Shown here: positions 1-10,970 of the stretch, in pieces | Numbering within the stretch: position 1 is the first letter of the stretch | Layout: each line of letters starts with the position of its first letter | Origin: Silene latifolia | Lineage: Eukaryota > Streptophyta > Magnoliopsida > Caryophyllales > Caryophyllaceae | Assembly (NCBI RefSeq): GCF_048544455.1 | Contig: NC_133537.1 | Span: forward strand, 15,747,541-15,811,540 | Direction: 5' to 3' | DNA length: 64,000 nucleotides | Notes under the pieces: model-generated | Told to the model about the DNA's origin: nothing | Database searches by the model: none | What the model saw: only the letters and a program-made list of their open reading frames with translations | Made by a program: the position numbers and the translations under genes

Positions 1-1012
1 GGCCTCACACCGACCCCACTCACCCTGTGCTAGGGCCGGTATGAGGCCGACGTGGCAGAGCGGCTCATCTTGAAGAATGATCTGCGTCAGGGGCATCCAT
101 CCCTTCGGCGTCCCATCCTTCTCAGTCTCAAACAGCTTCATTTCCCGTTTTTCATCCTCATTAAGATGGACCTTGATGGCATCCATCTTAAGCTTACTCC
201 GGGAGACATATTTTTCACGCTCCCCCCGGCTCTCACACCGCAAATTGACACGGTGCTCAAAGGACCAAGGTAGTGGATAATCCTCCGGAACCTCGACGTA
301 CACCCACCGCGCCTTCCAGTCCTTGCAGGAAGTAATCTTAGAGACGGAGACGTAACCCGACTCTGTCTGCACGCTGTACCACCCCACGCCACCAGGGGCT
401 GACGGCCGAAGGTGATGAAGCCGGCGGAATAAGTTAACCGTTGGGGCCTCCTTTTTAAAGAGACAGAGCTACACAAAGCCAACTATAGTCCTAATGGCCA
501 ACGGATGCAGTTGAGCCACGACGACATTCATGGCTTTAAGGATGGCTGCGACGTATGCATTAAGAGGAAACCGGAGCCCATACTCCAGGTGTCTGATGTA
601 TACGCCGATACAGCCCTTGGGACGGCAACAGACCGCTTGACCCTCCTTGGGGATAACAATCCTATACTCCCTGCCGAAGGAGAAATGATGTTCGAAAAAA
701 TCAGGACCAGAACAACTGGCGAACTTGTTGGTCCAAGCACGATCGGATCGATCTTACAGGCTTCGCTAAGTAATCCAAGAGATGCGGCCTCTCATCGGAA
801 TGAGTACTTTCCTCATCATCACCGTCATCATCAACATCATCATCATCATCCGAGAAATCCTCCAAGTAATGATCATCAACCTCAGGAGAAGGAGACCTAG
901 GGCCCCCGGACCTTATCGGGATGGCGGCCAGTGCCTCCTCCTCATCAAGGCGCGACGGGGAACCCCCCAGCGCAGGATTACTAGGTCCGGCATCAGCAGA
1001 AGACATGTTCAC
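1..1012 (-). pseudogene. Antisense ORF (aORF) of Tat element, Transposase_28-like
   Basis: Read on the minus strand from ATG 1012. The N-terminal 100 residues are Ser/Pro-rich, then strongly acidic (Asp runs near residues 50-65). After a frame change around 740-760 a well-conserved domain follows, with stretches such as RPKGCIGVYIRHLEYGLRFP and FRRLHHLRPSAPGGVGWYSV. This matches my memory of the plant 'putative gypsy type transposon' domain (Pfam PF04195), which marks the antisense ORF of Tat elements. A TAG at 469-471 interrupts GFV-LCLF where the family usually has Trp. The reading frame then stays open to the window edge, so the C-terminus is not visible. The function of aORF proteins is not established. 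The decay (one frameshift, one stop) makes this copy a pseudogene. The His-rich plus-strand ORF at 505-900 is only the complement of the acidic tail. Confidence 0.75.
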
Positions 1013-1656
1013 AACAAAAACTTAACAATTAAAAGTTGGAAAATTTGTTTGTTTACCTTGGGAAGAGTGTTACGCCGAGTAACGCTTCAAAGACTAGAGA
1101 GAAGTTTCGTCAAAGAAAACCAAGCGAAAAGAAGAAAATTTTTTGAGAGAATGAATTTGGAAGGCCAAATTCAGGGGCTAACTGCCCTATTTATAGGGCA
1201 AAGCCCACTCAATCCGACCAATCAGGGCAAAGCCCATGAAGCGTCAACCAATCAACAACGAGACACGTGTCAAGCATGCAGCCACGGAATGTCAATCGTC
1301 ACAACGGTTACCAATCTTCTTTGACACGCTACTTGGCGGAATGCCAATCGACGTATCTTCTTCAACACGCTCCTTGTTATCTACTTGCCGAAAGGCCAGC
1401 TGATCAACCAAGCTTGGCAGCACCGGCCGGGGGCAATCAAAGCATCCGGCACTCTCAACCCTGGACCCGCCGGCCAGCGACACCTTATTTTCCACATTTG
1501 ATGTCCATTACACATCCATGTGGAGGGGGGATATGGTACGGCCTGAATGAGAAGTGTAGGGAAGAGGAAGCCGGGGAAGAATTTGCAACTTGCGCAGAAT
1601 ACGCTCAACACTCATCGAAGGTCCATACCACGGCATAGACTACGCTGGGGGCAAAT
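1013..1656 (+). other. Tat 3' non-coding spacer with polypurine tract
   Basis: This is the gene-free spacer between the antisense ORF and the 3' LTR. It holds the minus-strand TATA box and ends in the purine-rich run CTGGGGGCAAAT (1645-1656), directly before the LTR start TGATGG. That is where the plus-strand primer (PPT) of an LTR element must sit, and it shows the element is in + orientation. Confidence 0.6.
1188..1200 (-). promoter_or_regulatory. TATA box for the antisense ORF
   Basis: The minus strand reads CCTATAAATAG about 180 bp upstream of the aORF ATG at 1012. A G-box core CACGTG lies further upstream at 1264-1269 and CCAAT motifs are nearby. Position and sequence fit a pol II promoter serving the antisense ORF; activity is inferred, not shown. 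Confidence 0.5.
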
Positions 1657-2245
1657 TGATGGGGCATATTCTGCACCCGCTGACCGAGTCAACACATTGA
1701 GCAAGGTCAAAGATATCCAAAGCAAGTCAACACCTTGGACAGTCTAGCCGACGCTTGACTGTCGGCTGTCACTGGGTCTCGGCTAGGCAACTAGCCAGCC
1801 GGGACACATATCCGCGTACTCATATCCAAGACCCCTCGGCATGGAGTCAACAGGGCCCGCCGGCCTGCCATGGGTCCCTCGGCCGAGGATAGAAAAGTCT
1901 TTCCACCTGCTCTGCCACTTGGCCACTACGTGACAAAAGGTGAAAGTCTATAAATACTCGACTTCTCTCATTGAGAAGAGGATCCACAATCTAACCTAAA
2001 ACTCACTATTCATCTGGTATAAACCCCCTTATCTCTCTACAATATACTTTGTCAAGTAACACACAACTTAATCCCTTTAAGTTTACTGACTTGAGCGTCG
2101 GAGTGAGTACGCTCGGTGCAAAGCCGAGCCCTCAGTTTGTTCATCGTTTCAGGAGAGACCTAAAGGAAGAGTCAAGACAAGGAAAGACATCATTTCACCA
2201 AGCTTACGTGGTAAACAAATCTGCTATGGAATTACGCCCGGAACA
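1657..2245 (+). repeat. Tat 3' LTR
   Basis: The LTR begins TGATGGGGCATATTCTG directly after the polypurine tract and ends near CCCGGAACA. It holds a TATA box (TATAAATA, about 1950-1957) and, further in, the CTGACTTGAGCGTCGGAG stretch that recurs in the R-U5 part of plant gypsy LTRs. CAAAT occurs at 1652-1656 and again at 2244-2248, so the exact right edge is uncertain by two bases. The partner 5' LTR is outside the window. Confidence 0.7.
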
Positions 2246-2498
2246 AATCTTATAATATTTCTCCAGTTGTAATGGTTAATTACTCCGTTCTTTGCTATAT
2301 TATCGTCTTTATGGGTTTTGTTCATTGCTTGGTTAGGTATCATGATTAATTCGTGACTTGTTGGGGGAAAAAAATCTTATCTTTCCAAGCTTACCCTCCG
2401 GAATTGGAAAAAAGGCACGAAGATCAACAACCACTGTTTCAAGACTTGTTGGAGTATCGTTTTAGATATGTGTCTTATGTACATCGATATATATACAT

Positions 2499-2562
2499 TA
2501 TGTATTACCCGGTACATACATTTACCTAGCTTCGGTATGTATTACCCGGTACACACATTTAC
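2499..2562 (+). repeat. Short tandem repeat, about 37 bp period
   Basis: TATGTATTACCCGGTACAYACATTTAC-type unit occurs at 2499-2525 and 2536-2562, and the start of a third (GGTATGTATC) follows at about 2567. The unit contains the near-palindrome ACCCGGTAC. No function is apparent. Confidence 0.6.
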
Positions 2563-4424
2563 GTTCGGTATGTATCTAAAGATATTCAGCAGTGGCATAA
2601 CCACATACAAGTTTGTGGGAAACTTGAGACCCCACAGCTTTTCAACGATTGAAGGTTTTCATTATCAAAATTATTTGTCTGATTTGACAGGCACAAACTT
2701 GGATATATTTTCGTCGCAAAAGAGTCTGGTTAGGTTTCCCTCATTGCTGACTTTACATTTGTTTTCATTATGTGATTTTGTATGTTTGTTAATTTCATAT
2801 AAGTTTGGTCGAATGTTGTATAGCTGTTATTGCTACAACTGTGTGAGGTTAATTTGCTCCCAGTAATATACTGAGGTTGATTACTCTAGCGGTGTGTTGT
2901 TCGTTCTATGCTTCTATCTGCCTTCAATAGAGTTTTATGAAATTGCTCTGTTAATGAGATCGTTAAAATCTAGCTGAAGATTGATGGTGTTTGCGAGTAT
3001 GGCAGTTTAGGATAGTGAGGGTTCAATGGTTGTCGAATAAGGTTGTTGTTTTCTCCGTGTTGTCGAGTTTAGCTTGTAATGATTTTTAAACTTGCCTATG
3101 TTCAGATTCTCTGTGTGGGTTTTCTTGCTTGGAATGTAGGTGTGCTGGTCTCTGAATTTAGGGATTGATGGATGAGTCTCGCTGCTAATAATTAATCGTC
3201 AGGTTCACATCAGTCTATTCTTTTACTGCGATGTTCATGTTTTATTCCCTGAAATTTCATGGCTGGGTCTAGCATTTTTAGACTACTTGTTGCCCACAGG
3301 ATCCTTAAAGTTTCAGGCTTCTTTTAATACTCCGACGACCTGTAGACTTGAGCTCTGAGTTTTGGTGAGGGGTTCTGGTATGACCTAATGTTTCTTTTTA
3401 AGGTGGTCTTCGGCGGCAGGTTGACCTACCCCGATTTATTACCATGGTATTTGGTACTGGAATTGTAGGTCCGTGAACACTCTACCAATTACTTGATATC
3501 TGTGAAATCTGTGCATATTCTTACTTCTTAATTGTCAGCATGCGGCGTGGCAGGGTCAAGTTTTGTTTATTTAACAGGTCTGCATTGCCTCTCTTTTGCA
3601 GGTTCTGCTTTTCTGACGCCGCTCTTCAACTGACCACATCTACTATCTACTGCAAAAGCCTTGCCTACCTAATGCTGTCGGTGTCGTTTATACTGTATGT
3701 GCGGGATCCGCTGTGGACCTTCCCTTTTGTGTCTTTCCTTCACTTTAGGACTAGATGGTGGTGATTCCTCAACAATGGGCTGGGAATGCGTGTTACTTTA
3801 GATGTCCGGTGCTGTAGGTGTAGGCTGTCAGACTTCGCTGCGAGAAGTAGCATTACTTTTGTGAACTCTAACCTGTTATTGGGTTGGGTTGATATGATTT
3901 GTTGCATTGGGTTTATTCTATGTCTTACTTTTTAGGCAGACAAGTAGGTGTGTGGTTGTTGACTTGTTGTGCCAGTGTAAGCGACTGTAGAAAGCGTGTT
4001 TCACGGGGTCGTGTACCTCAGGCATTTTGTCCCCCTTAAGTCAGTGCCCTGTTTATTGCTATTTATAAACTGCCGACTATATGGGGACTTTTCTGATGGT
4101 CCCTTGCTTCGTCTGTAAATACAGAAGTAACCCAGTAATAGGTTTAGGGGTCCACTGTGCAGTCAGTACTGTTGTTGCCATGTTTAAAATGCCGGGATAT
4201 TGCAGAATGGTGACTTTATTCCTACTTTGTGCAGCCGGGGCCTTGAGAGGTATGCCAGTTCCAGCGGCCAAAGCAGGCTTCTACTGATTTGCGAGTGTTA
4301 CATACACATTGGTATGTTCCTTACCGCATTTAATTTTCCATGTTAATATTAATAAAACCTGAACACAATCACATTGGTAATACCCCTACCCCTATCCCCC
4401 AACTTAGGTTATTCCCATTCAATC

Positions 4425-4625
4425 ATTGTCGTCCATTTCTTCCATTATACCTTTCTCCCTTTCATTCTCTCCCTTTCTCCCTTTCATTCTCTCCCTTTCT
4501 TCCTGCCTCTCTTGTTCTCCTCTTATTACATGCCTTTCATTTTTAGCCACCTTCCTTTCATTCTCCGCGTTTCCCTCTTTCCTTTTCTTAGCTTTTCCTC
4601 TTTGTATCCTGCGGTTTTTAAGCTA
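4425..4625 (+). repeat. Pyrimidine (CT-rich) tract
   Basis: This is a nearly uninterrupted C/T stretch with reiterated CTCCCTTT and CATTCTCTCCC units. The three long overlapping ORFs here are products of low complexity, not genes. Confidence 0.7.
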
Positions 4626-5520
4626 TAGCGAGTTAGGCAACGGATGGCAACATCATCGCACGTCTCTCTAGGTTTTAAACTTCTTACCTTTAAAATTTAA
4701 CTCTTAATTTAGAAATTATGATTGTGATGTTGATTGGACAGGTTCTAGGGTTTGATTTGGGTGGGTCTTTGCTTATATTTGTTGGGTGGTTGTTTTTTTT
4801 CAGTTGGTTGAGTCGTTAGTGTTTGTTTGAGGTATTAATTTTAAAGGGTTGAATTGGGGGTTAATGTGATTTTGTGTTTACTTGATGTGTCTTTTAGCTT
4901 ATATTTGGTTGTCTCTTTAGACAGCGAGTTGGGAAATGCTAATTTATCCCAGATCAATGGAATAACCTGATGTAATTGGTGAGCCTTGGTGTAACCGGGT
5001 ACTGGCGAATTCCTGTTATACTTCACTATAAGTTAGGCCGGTTTTATACATTTTGGTTGCAGTTATTACATCACTTCAGTTCCAGTTTAGGTTATTTAGC
5101 AGTCAATTGTTTCAGATCAGGTCAATCCAGGTTTGGGTCTACTTCGGGATTTGATTTTCGGTTTGGGTCTACGACCTTACTTGATCAGGGTCAATGCTAT
5201 AGGCTCGTGTCTGTATATACTTGGTTCATTTTTAAGGTATTTCGGGCCCTTAAGTTTTACTTCGGTTTTCAAAATCGTTTCAATCTTTATTTTCGATTTA
5301 AATTTTTAAATTTTTATAAAAGAAATCCGGATTTCGGTTTTGTAAAGCTTATAAGTTAATTTTGACTTTTTTTTTATTATGTTTCACCCCCTTGTGTTTT
5401 TCACTTTTCCTTTTCTGTATTTTCGCATTTTGAGGTGTGCGATCACCCATGGATGGATCTAAAGGATGATTCATATCAACCGACCACAAATCATTTTTGG
5501 ATTAAGGCTCTGATGTTGTT

Positions 5521-5754
5521 TATTACGAGAATCCAGCCGTTCACACACAACAGCTACATCTCAACGGCTAGCTCCTCCATACAAGCAACAATCTTGACCA
5601 TATTTCCCTTGTATATACTTTGCCTAGTTTGTATAATATTTGTTTCCGTAAATACCGTAGACATACAAGTATATATAGGCTAGAATAGTTTATATAAAGA
5701 ACAACAATCACACTAATAAAGCAATTCCAATGTTTACATTATACACTTCTAATA
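5521..5754 (+). repeat. copia-1 5' LTR
   Basis: It is 234 bp long and starts TATTACGAGAATCC and ends CTTCTAATA. The terminal 5 bases form an inverted repeat TATTA/TAATA. It is preceded by TSD TTGTT and followed at once by the primer binding site. TATA-like stretches (GTATATATAGG) lie near position 5670. Confidence 0.95.
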
Positions 5755-5768
5755 TGGTATCAGAAGAC
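5755..5768 (+). other. copia-1 primer binding site (tRNA-iMet)
   Basis: TGGTATCAGAAGAC starts at the base after the LTR. The first ten bases match the TGGTATCAGAGC complement of the plant initiator tRNA-Met 3' end used by most plant copia elements; the two following bases differ. Confidence 0.85.
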
Positions 5769-5859
5769 TAGGGTTTATTTGTCTTCACTCACGTCTGCCG
5801 TCTTGCTCTGTCTTCTACTCTTTTTTTTTTACCTTTCCAATCTTTCCTAGTTCCTTACA

Positions 5860-8800
5860 ATGACAAATCCCAAAACTACTGAAACATCCAAACCATCCTC
5901 TTATTCTATTGTTCATGTCGAACACACGGGACACAGCATCACCCCCATCGTTTTTAACGGACATAACTATAATGAATGGTCCCGATCTTTTCAACTCGCT
6001 CTCTTGGCTAAAGGGAAACTCGAATATATCGATAATTCTCTCAAAAAAACGGCTGAAAACTCGGCTGATTTTGCTTTCTGGCGGACAACGAACACTTTGG
6101 TCACCGGTTGGATTTTTAATACTCTTGATACCAGCCTGCGGCGACAAGTTTCCCTCCGTCCCGAAGCTCGTCTGGTCTGGAATGACATTCGAACCCGTTT
6201 CTGTCAAACAAATGAAGCACGGTTGTACCAATTACAGGCCGAACTATTGGCTTGTCGTCAAGGACCCACCGAGACCCTCATGTCATATTACGGATGCTTG
6301 ACGACAATTTGGGACGCAATTCTTGAACACGATACAATTCCATCTTGCTCGTGTAACCCCTGTTCGTGCAATTGGTTGAATATTATCAATGATCGGCGTG
6401 AAAAAAGACGGGTACGTAATTTTCTTATGGGCCTTGATGATCGGTTTTCTACTACTCGTTCTCAATTGATAGGTATTACTCCTCTCCCGAATTTAGATAT
6501 TGCATACAATAGACTCTTACAGGATGAAGGAGTTCGAAATATTTCGCAACCCAAAACAGAGACCCAACCCGACACCATGGCTTTTGCAGCCCGTGTCAAC
6601 CATGGCTCTCGTCAATCCGGGGGTCGTGACTCGAGACCTGAACGTCCCAATCCACCTGCCCCTTCGAAATACTTTTGCCCTATCTGTCAAAAATCTGGTC
6701 ACAGCTTGAAGTTTTGTTACAGTGTCACGGGTAAGTTTCCCGAATGGTGGGGGGACCGACCTCGTGACCGCGTTTACCTTGACCCCCACGATCCCACAGA
6801 CCTGACCAAAGCCAAGTTTGTTCCCGATTCTCGCAAGTCAGCTCGCTCTACCTCACTCGTGTCTGGTGCTTCTCCTAAAGCACACATGGTCTCGACTTCG
6901 TCGAGTACGGGTCCGGTTGCACCTCCAGTTTCAGGTCCTGCTCTCAACTCTCTTGACAAAATTGATCTCAATAATTTGTCTCTTAAAGAATTGGAGGAGC
7001 TTTCTCAACTGTGGCAGGCTCGAAAGGCTAGCTCCAACAATGATCGTCTCAGTGGTAATGATCTTTCTTCTACTTGGATTATCGATACGAGTGCATCGCA
7101 CCATATGTCTGGCTGTTTAAAGTTCTTTACCAATCTTCGAAATATTGTCCCTTTATCGGTAGGATTACCGAATGGCGACCTAACTATCGCTACACAAAGT
7201 GGCGACGTCTGTTTATCATCCCGTTTAATTTTATCTAATGTTCTATATGCACCCAATTTAAATTGTAATTTAATTTCTGTCTCCAACTTGTTGATTGATA
7301 TGACTCTTACGATACAATTTTCTCACAATTTTTGCCTTATCCAGGACCGTTCCTCGAAGACGATGATTGGTGCGGGTGAGCAAGTCGAGGGACTCTATTA
7401 CTTGAAGGGAGTTCGAACCACCAAGGCACATGTTCACACCGTCAAGGGGTCTGATTCCGTGAAGTTATGGCATCGGAGGTTGGGGCACCCGTCTACATCT
7501 ATTTCTCGTTTTTTACCTTGTTTATCTTCTACCAATAAATCGTCTTTTCACAGTAAACATTGCGAAATTTGCCTTCGCGCTAAAGAGACACGTGAACCTT
7601 TTTCTTTAAGTTCTAATATTGCGGACGATACTTTTGATTTAATTCATTGTGACTTATGGGGTCCATACTCGGCAAATGCCTCGTGTGGATCTCAGTATTT
7701 TTTAACTCTCGTTGACGATTTCTCCCGCTCTACTTGGGTTTACTTCCTACGACATAAAAGTGATACAAAACAAACTTTATTAAATTTTTTCTCTATGATT
7801 GAAAGGCAATTTAACAAGAAAATAAAAATCATACGCAGTGACAATGGCAACGAATTTACGTGTTTAACTCAATTCTTTACTCAAAATGGCATTTTATTTC
7901 AAACATCCATGGTCGACACTCCACAACAAAATGCTCGTGTTGAGAGGAAACACCGTCACATCCTCAATGTGGCACGAGCTCTCCTATTTCAAGCTAGTCT
8001 TCCTACCCTTTTCTGGGGCGAGTCTATTTTAACTGCTGTTTACCTCATTAACCGAACCCCCACTGATCTCTATCACGGCAAAACTCCCTATGAAATTCTT
8101 TTTCAAAAAACACCAGCCATGGACCATCTTCGAATTTTTGGATGCTTATGCTATGCGAAAAGTATTAACCGTACCCGCGACTAATTTGCCCCACGCAGTC
8201 GCAAATGCATTTTCTTGGGTTATCCTATTGGCAAGAAAGGATGGCGGGTCTATGACTTGGAGTCCGGTAACACGTTTTCGTCTCGCGATGTCGTTTTTGT
8301 TTAACATGTTTTTCCATATCACGCTTTACAAGTCACTGATGACCCGTCCTCCCCTCAATTCGACACCTCTTTAACACCCATCGACTACCTTCTCATATAC
8401 AACTCGACACCATCAGACTCGACTCCAAATGTTTCCTCTCCGGACCATCCCACATCTGCCACCACAAACACGGAGCACCCAGCCAGAGAGCCGCCACCAA
8501 CTAGCTCCTCTTCTCCACCTCGGGAAAATACCCCGCCACCTAGCCGCTCCACCCAGCAGCCTGGTTCTCGCCCACAACCCGTACCCGACGATACAACCAC
8601 GGATATGGGTAAAGGCCATCGACCTAAAATCCCAAACTCTCGCCTCAAGGACTTTGTTCTTCCTTCTCGTCGTCCCTCGACTCACTACCTTACCGTATCC
8701 TTGCCGTCTTCAGGTACAAGATACCCTATTTCTCACTTTGTTGATTACTCTAAGTTTTTTACTAACCATAAATGTTTCCTAGCGGCCGTGACCGAAAATC

Positions 8801-10338
8801 ACGAGCCTAACACTTTTTCTCAAGCTATGCAGGTACAACAATGGCGTGACACCATGAAGGACGAAATTGACGCTCTCGAACGCAACAATACATGGACTCT
8901 GGAAGACTTACCTCCCAACAAGAAAGCTATCGGCTCAAAATGGGTCTATAAAATTAAATACAATTCCGATGGCACAATTGAAAGATATAAAGCCCGTCTC
9001 GTTATAATGGGAAATCGCCAAATTGAAGGGATAGACTACAATGAGACATTTGCTCCGACTATCAAAATGGTCACGGTCAGAACTCTTCTAGCCGTGGCTG
9101 CTGCCAAAAACTGGGCTCTACATCAGATGGACGTCCACAATGCCTTCCTCCACGGCAATCTCGATGAAGAGGTTTATATGAAGCCTCCTCCAGGGTTCGC
9201 TTCTCATACAAATGGCAAGGTGTGTCGCTTACGGAAATCTCTCTATGGCCTTCGACAAGCCCCCCGATGTTGGTACGCTAAGCTCGCTTCCGCCTTAAAA
9301 TCATATGGGTTCAAGCAATGCCCTCTCGATCACTCGTTGTTCTCCATTATTCAACCCGAAACCAAAATCCATGTCCTTGTATATGTGGACGATCTAGTCA
9401 TCTGTGGTAACAATTCTACCGCCATTGATCAGTTCAAGAGCTACTTAAGTTCGTGTTTTCATATGAAAGATCTTGGCCCGCTAAAATATTTTTTGGGTTT
9501 GGAAATTGCAAGAAACAAAAGCGGTCTATTTATATCTCAAAGGAAGTACGTCTCGACATCTTAAGCGAAACCGGGCTCCTCGCTTCTAAGCCTGCTTCGA
9601 TCCCTATGGAGCCGAATCACAATCTCGGGTTATCTTCCTCGCCGCTCTTGACCGACCCACTCCCATATCGCCGTCTCGTTGGCCGCTTGGTATACTTAAC
9701 TATCACTCGTCCTGAGCTTATATACTCCGTTCACATTCTTGCCCAGTTTATGCACGCCCCTCGCCAGGATCATTGGCAAGCTGCTCTACAGGTAGTTCGG
9801 TACCTCAAAAATAATCCCGGACAAGGCTTGCTATATCAGTCCGCTACCGACCTTTACTTAGACGCCTACTGCGACGCGGACTACGTTAGCTGCCCCTCCA
9901 GCCGAAGGTCCTTATCAGCCTATCTAATCTTCCTTGGTAACTCCCCAATATCATGGAAGACCAAGAAACAAACAACGGTCTCTCGGTCCTCATCAGAAGC
10001 CGAATATAGAGCCAACGCGTATACTGTTTGCGAAATCAAATGGCTCAAAGGCCTCTTATACTACCTGGGTATTACTCACGATAAACCTATTGAGCTCCTC
10101 TGTGACAACCAATCCGTGCTACATATTGCCAAGAATCCGGTCTTTCATGAATGGACTTAAGCACATTGAAGTCGATTGTCATTTTATCAGGGACGAGATA
10201 CTTAAAGGAACGATCCAAACCAGCTATGTTCACACGAAAGCTCAACTAGCCGGCATCTTTACCAAAGCTCTTGGACGTATTCCTTTCGACGACCTTCTAT
10301 CCAAGTTGGGCGTCTCTTCCATCCACGCTCCAACTTGA
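5860..10338 (+). pseudogene. copia-1 gag-pol polyprotein, broken
   Basis: The frame opens at ATG 5860. Residues 20-250 are a copia-type Gag; a CX2CX4HX4C knuckle has C273, C276, H281, C286. The protease motif reads D409-T-S-A, with Ser replacing the Gly of the usual D-T/S-G-A. A GAG-preintegrase zinc motif (H538, H543, C568, C571) precedes integrase with acidic residues D598, D661 and E695. In-frame TAA stops lie at 8182-8184 and 8302-8304. The same frame resumes through the RT (YVDD at about 9380) to 9564. A missing base near 9551 and an extra T near 10156 shift the frame on either side of the RNase H part (DADY about 9875; SSSEAEY about 9990). The C-terminus ends at 10338, overlapping the polypurine tract. 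The copy cannot make a full polyprotein. Confidence 0.93.
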
Positions 10339-10345
10339 GTGGGGG
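10337..10345 (+). other. copia-1 polypurine tract
   Basis: GAGTGGGGG lies directly before the 3' LTR start and is the plus-strand primer site expected at this place. Confidence 0.85.
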
Positions 10346-10577
10346 TATTACGAGAATCCAGCCGTTCACACACAACAGCTACATCCCAACGGCTAGCTCC
10401 TCCATACAAGCAACAATCTTGACCATATTTCCCTTGTATATACTTTGCCTAGTTTGTATAATATTTGTTTCCGTAAATACCGTAGACATACAAGTATATA
10501 GGCTAGAATAGTTTATGTAAAGAACAACAATCACACTAATAAAGCAATTCCAATGTTTACATTATACACTTCTAATA
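10346..10577 (+). repeat. copia-1 3' LTR
   Basis: It is 232 bp and matches the 5' LTR except for two substitutions and a 2-bp TA deletion. It is followed by the target duplication TTGTT at 10578-10582. Confidence 0.95.
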
Positions 10578-10661
10578 TTGTTCTTGTTGTATCTAATGCT
10601 GCATAATGTTTAACGCCCTTGTCTCTTTCGAATTTTCATGATTTTTAAAACATTGTTTCAG

Positions 10662-10970
10662 GTGAGTCCCTATATAATACCAGTGCTAGAGGTAACTTTC
10701 ACAACAAAAGGTGAAGAAGACGAGTGCTTGATATTGGCAAGTGACGACATTTGGGATGTCATGTCAAACGATGGTCGGGAATGTGGCTCGTTGCGTCTTT
10801 AGAAAAATCCAAAAGTCTAAGGAGTCTTTAGGTGATAAATCTCCTGCAAATCTCCTGCACAAGTTGTCGCTGAAACTCTCTCACAACTTTCCATTAGTTT
10901 AAACAGTTCCAAGAACATTTCAGTCATCATTATGGACCTCAGATTGAGGAGAAGACTTCAAACAAATAAT
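10662..10970 (+). pseudogene. C-terminal exon of a PP2C protein phosphatase (clade A-like), decayed
   Basis: An acceptor TTGTTTCAG ends at 10661. The exon then reads YIIPVLEVTFTT, ECLILASDDIWDVMSN, VARCVF and, near the end, NISVIIMDLRLRRRL. These match the C-terminal half of plant PP2C phosphatases, whose metal-site motifs are usually ASDGLWDV and S-x-D-N-I-S-V. Here the Gly of DGxWD is Asp, and the metal-binding Asp before NIS is Lys. Two frame lesions separate the matching blocks: about 2 bp missing near 10773, and an 11-bp tandem duplication (AAATCTCCTGC at 10837-10847 and 10848-10858). A functional enzyme is unlikely. copia-1 ends 80 bp upstream, so it sits in what was the preceding intron. 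Upstream PP2C exons were not found. Clade assignment is from memory of the sequence style only. Confidence 0.75.

Larger units (their letters stand above)
1..2245 (+). mobile_element. 3' part of a Ty3/gypsy Tat-lineage LTR retrotransposon
   Basis: The order antisense ORF, non-coding spacer, polypurine tract, LTR is the known 3' layout of plant Tat elements such as Retand and Ogre relatives, in which an extra ORF lies on the strand opposite to gag-pol. The gag-pol part would lie outside the window to the left, so only the 3' end is visible. The LTR starts TGATGGGG at 1657 and has a CA end at 2245. Lineage is from family knowledge plus layout; no pol domain is visible here to confirm it. Confidence 0.7.
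2249..5515. other. Gene-free host DNA, T-rich on the + strand
   Basis: I see no ORF with recognisable protein similarity on either strand. The + strand is rich in T and TG with many TTTCAG/TTGCAG-like acceptor strings, which would suit intron or untranslated DNA of a + strand gene. It lies upstream of the PP2C exon at 10662, but I could not recognise any further PP2C exon in it. Small repeats are listed separately. Confidence 0.4.
5521..10577 (+). mobile_element. Complete Ty1/copia LTR retrotransposon (copia-1)
   Basis: The element is bounded by LTRs of 234 bp (5521-5754) and 232 bp (10346-10577) that differ by two substitutions (CATCTC/CATCCC, TTTATAT/TTTATGT) and one TA indel. Perfect 5-bp target duplications TTGTT flank it at 5516-5520 and 10578-10582. 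The initiator tRNA-Met primer site follows the 5' LTR directly and a polypurine tract precedes the 3' LTR. The domain order protease, integrase, RT, RNase H is that of Ty1/copia. The LTR ends are TATTA...TAATA, not TG...CA. The LTR divergence of about 1% suggests a recent insertion. Confidence 0.95.

Noticed and set aside
505-900. His-rich ORF on the + strand
   Set aside because: It is the complement of the Asp-rich tail of the antisense Tat ORF; poly-His comes from GAT/ATC repeats read backwards.
4340-4671. Three overlapping ORFs
   Set aside because: All come from one C/T-rich tract; composition is Ser/Leu/Phe/Pro low complexity with no domain.
2249-5515. Upstream PP2C exons
   Set aside because: I looked for the DGHGG-type and other PP2C motifs and found none I could support.
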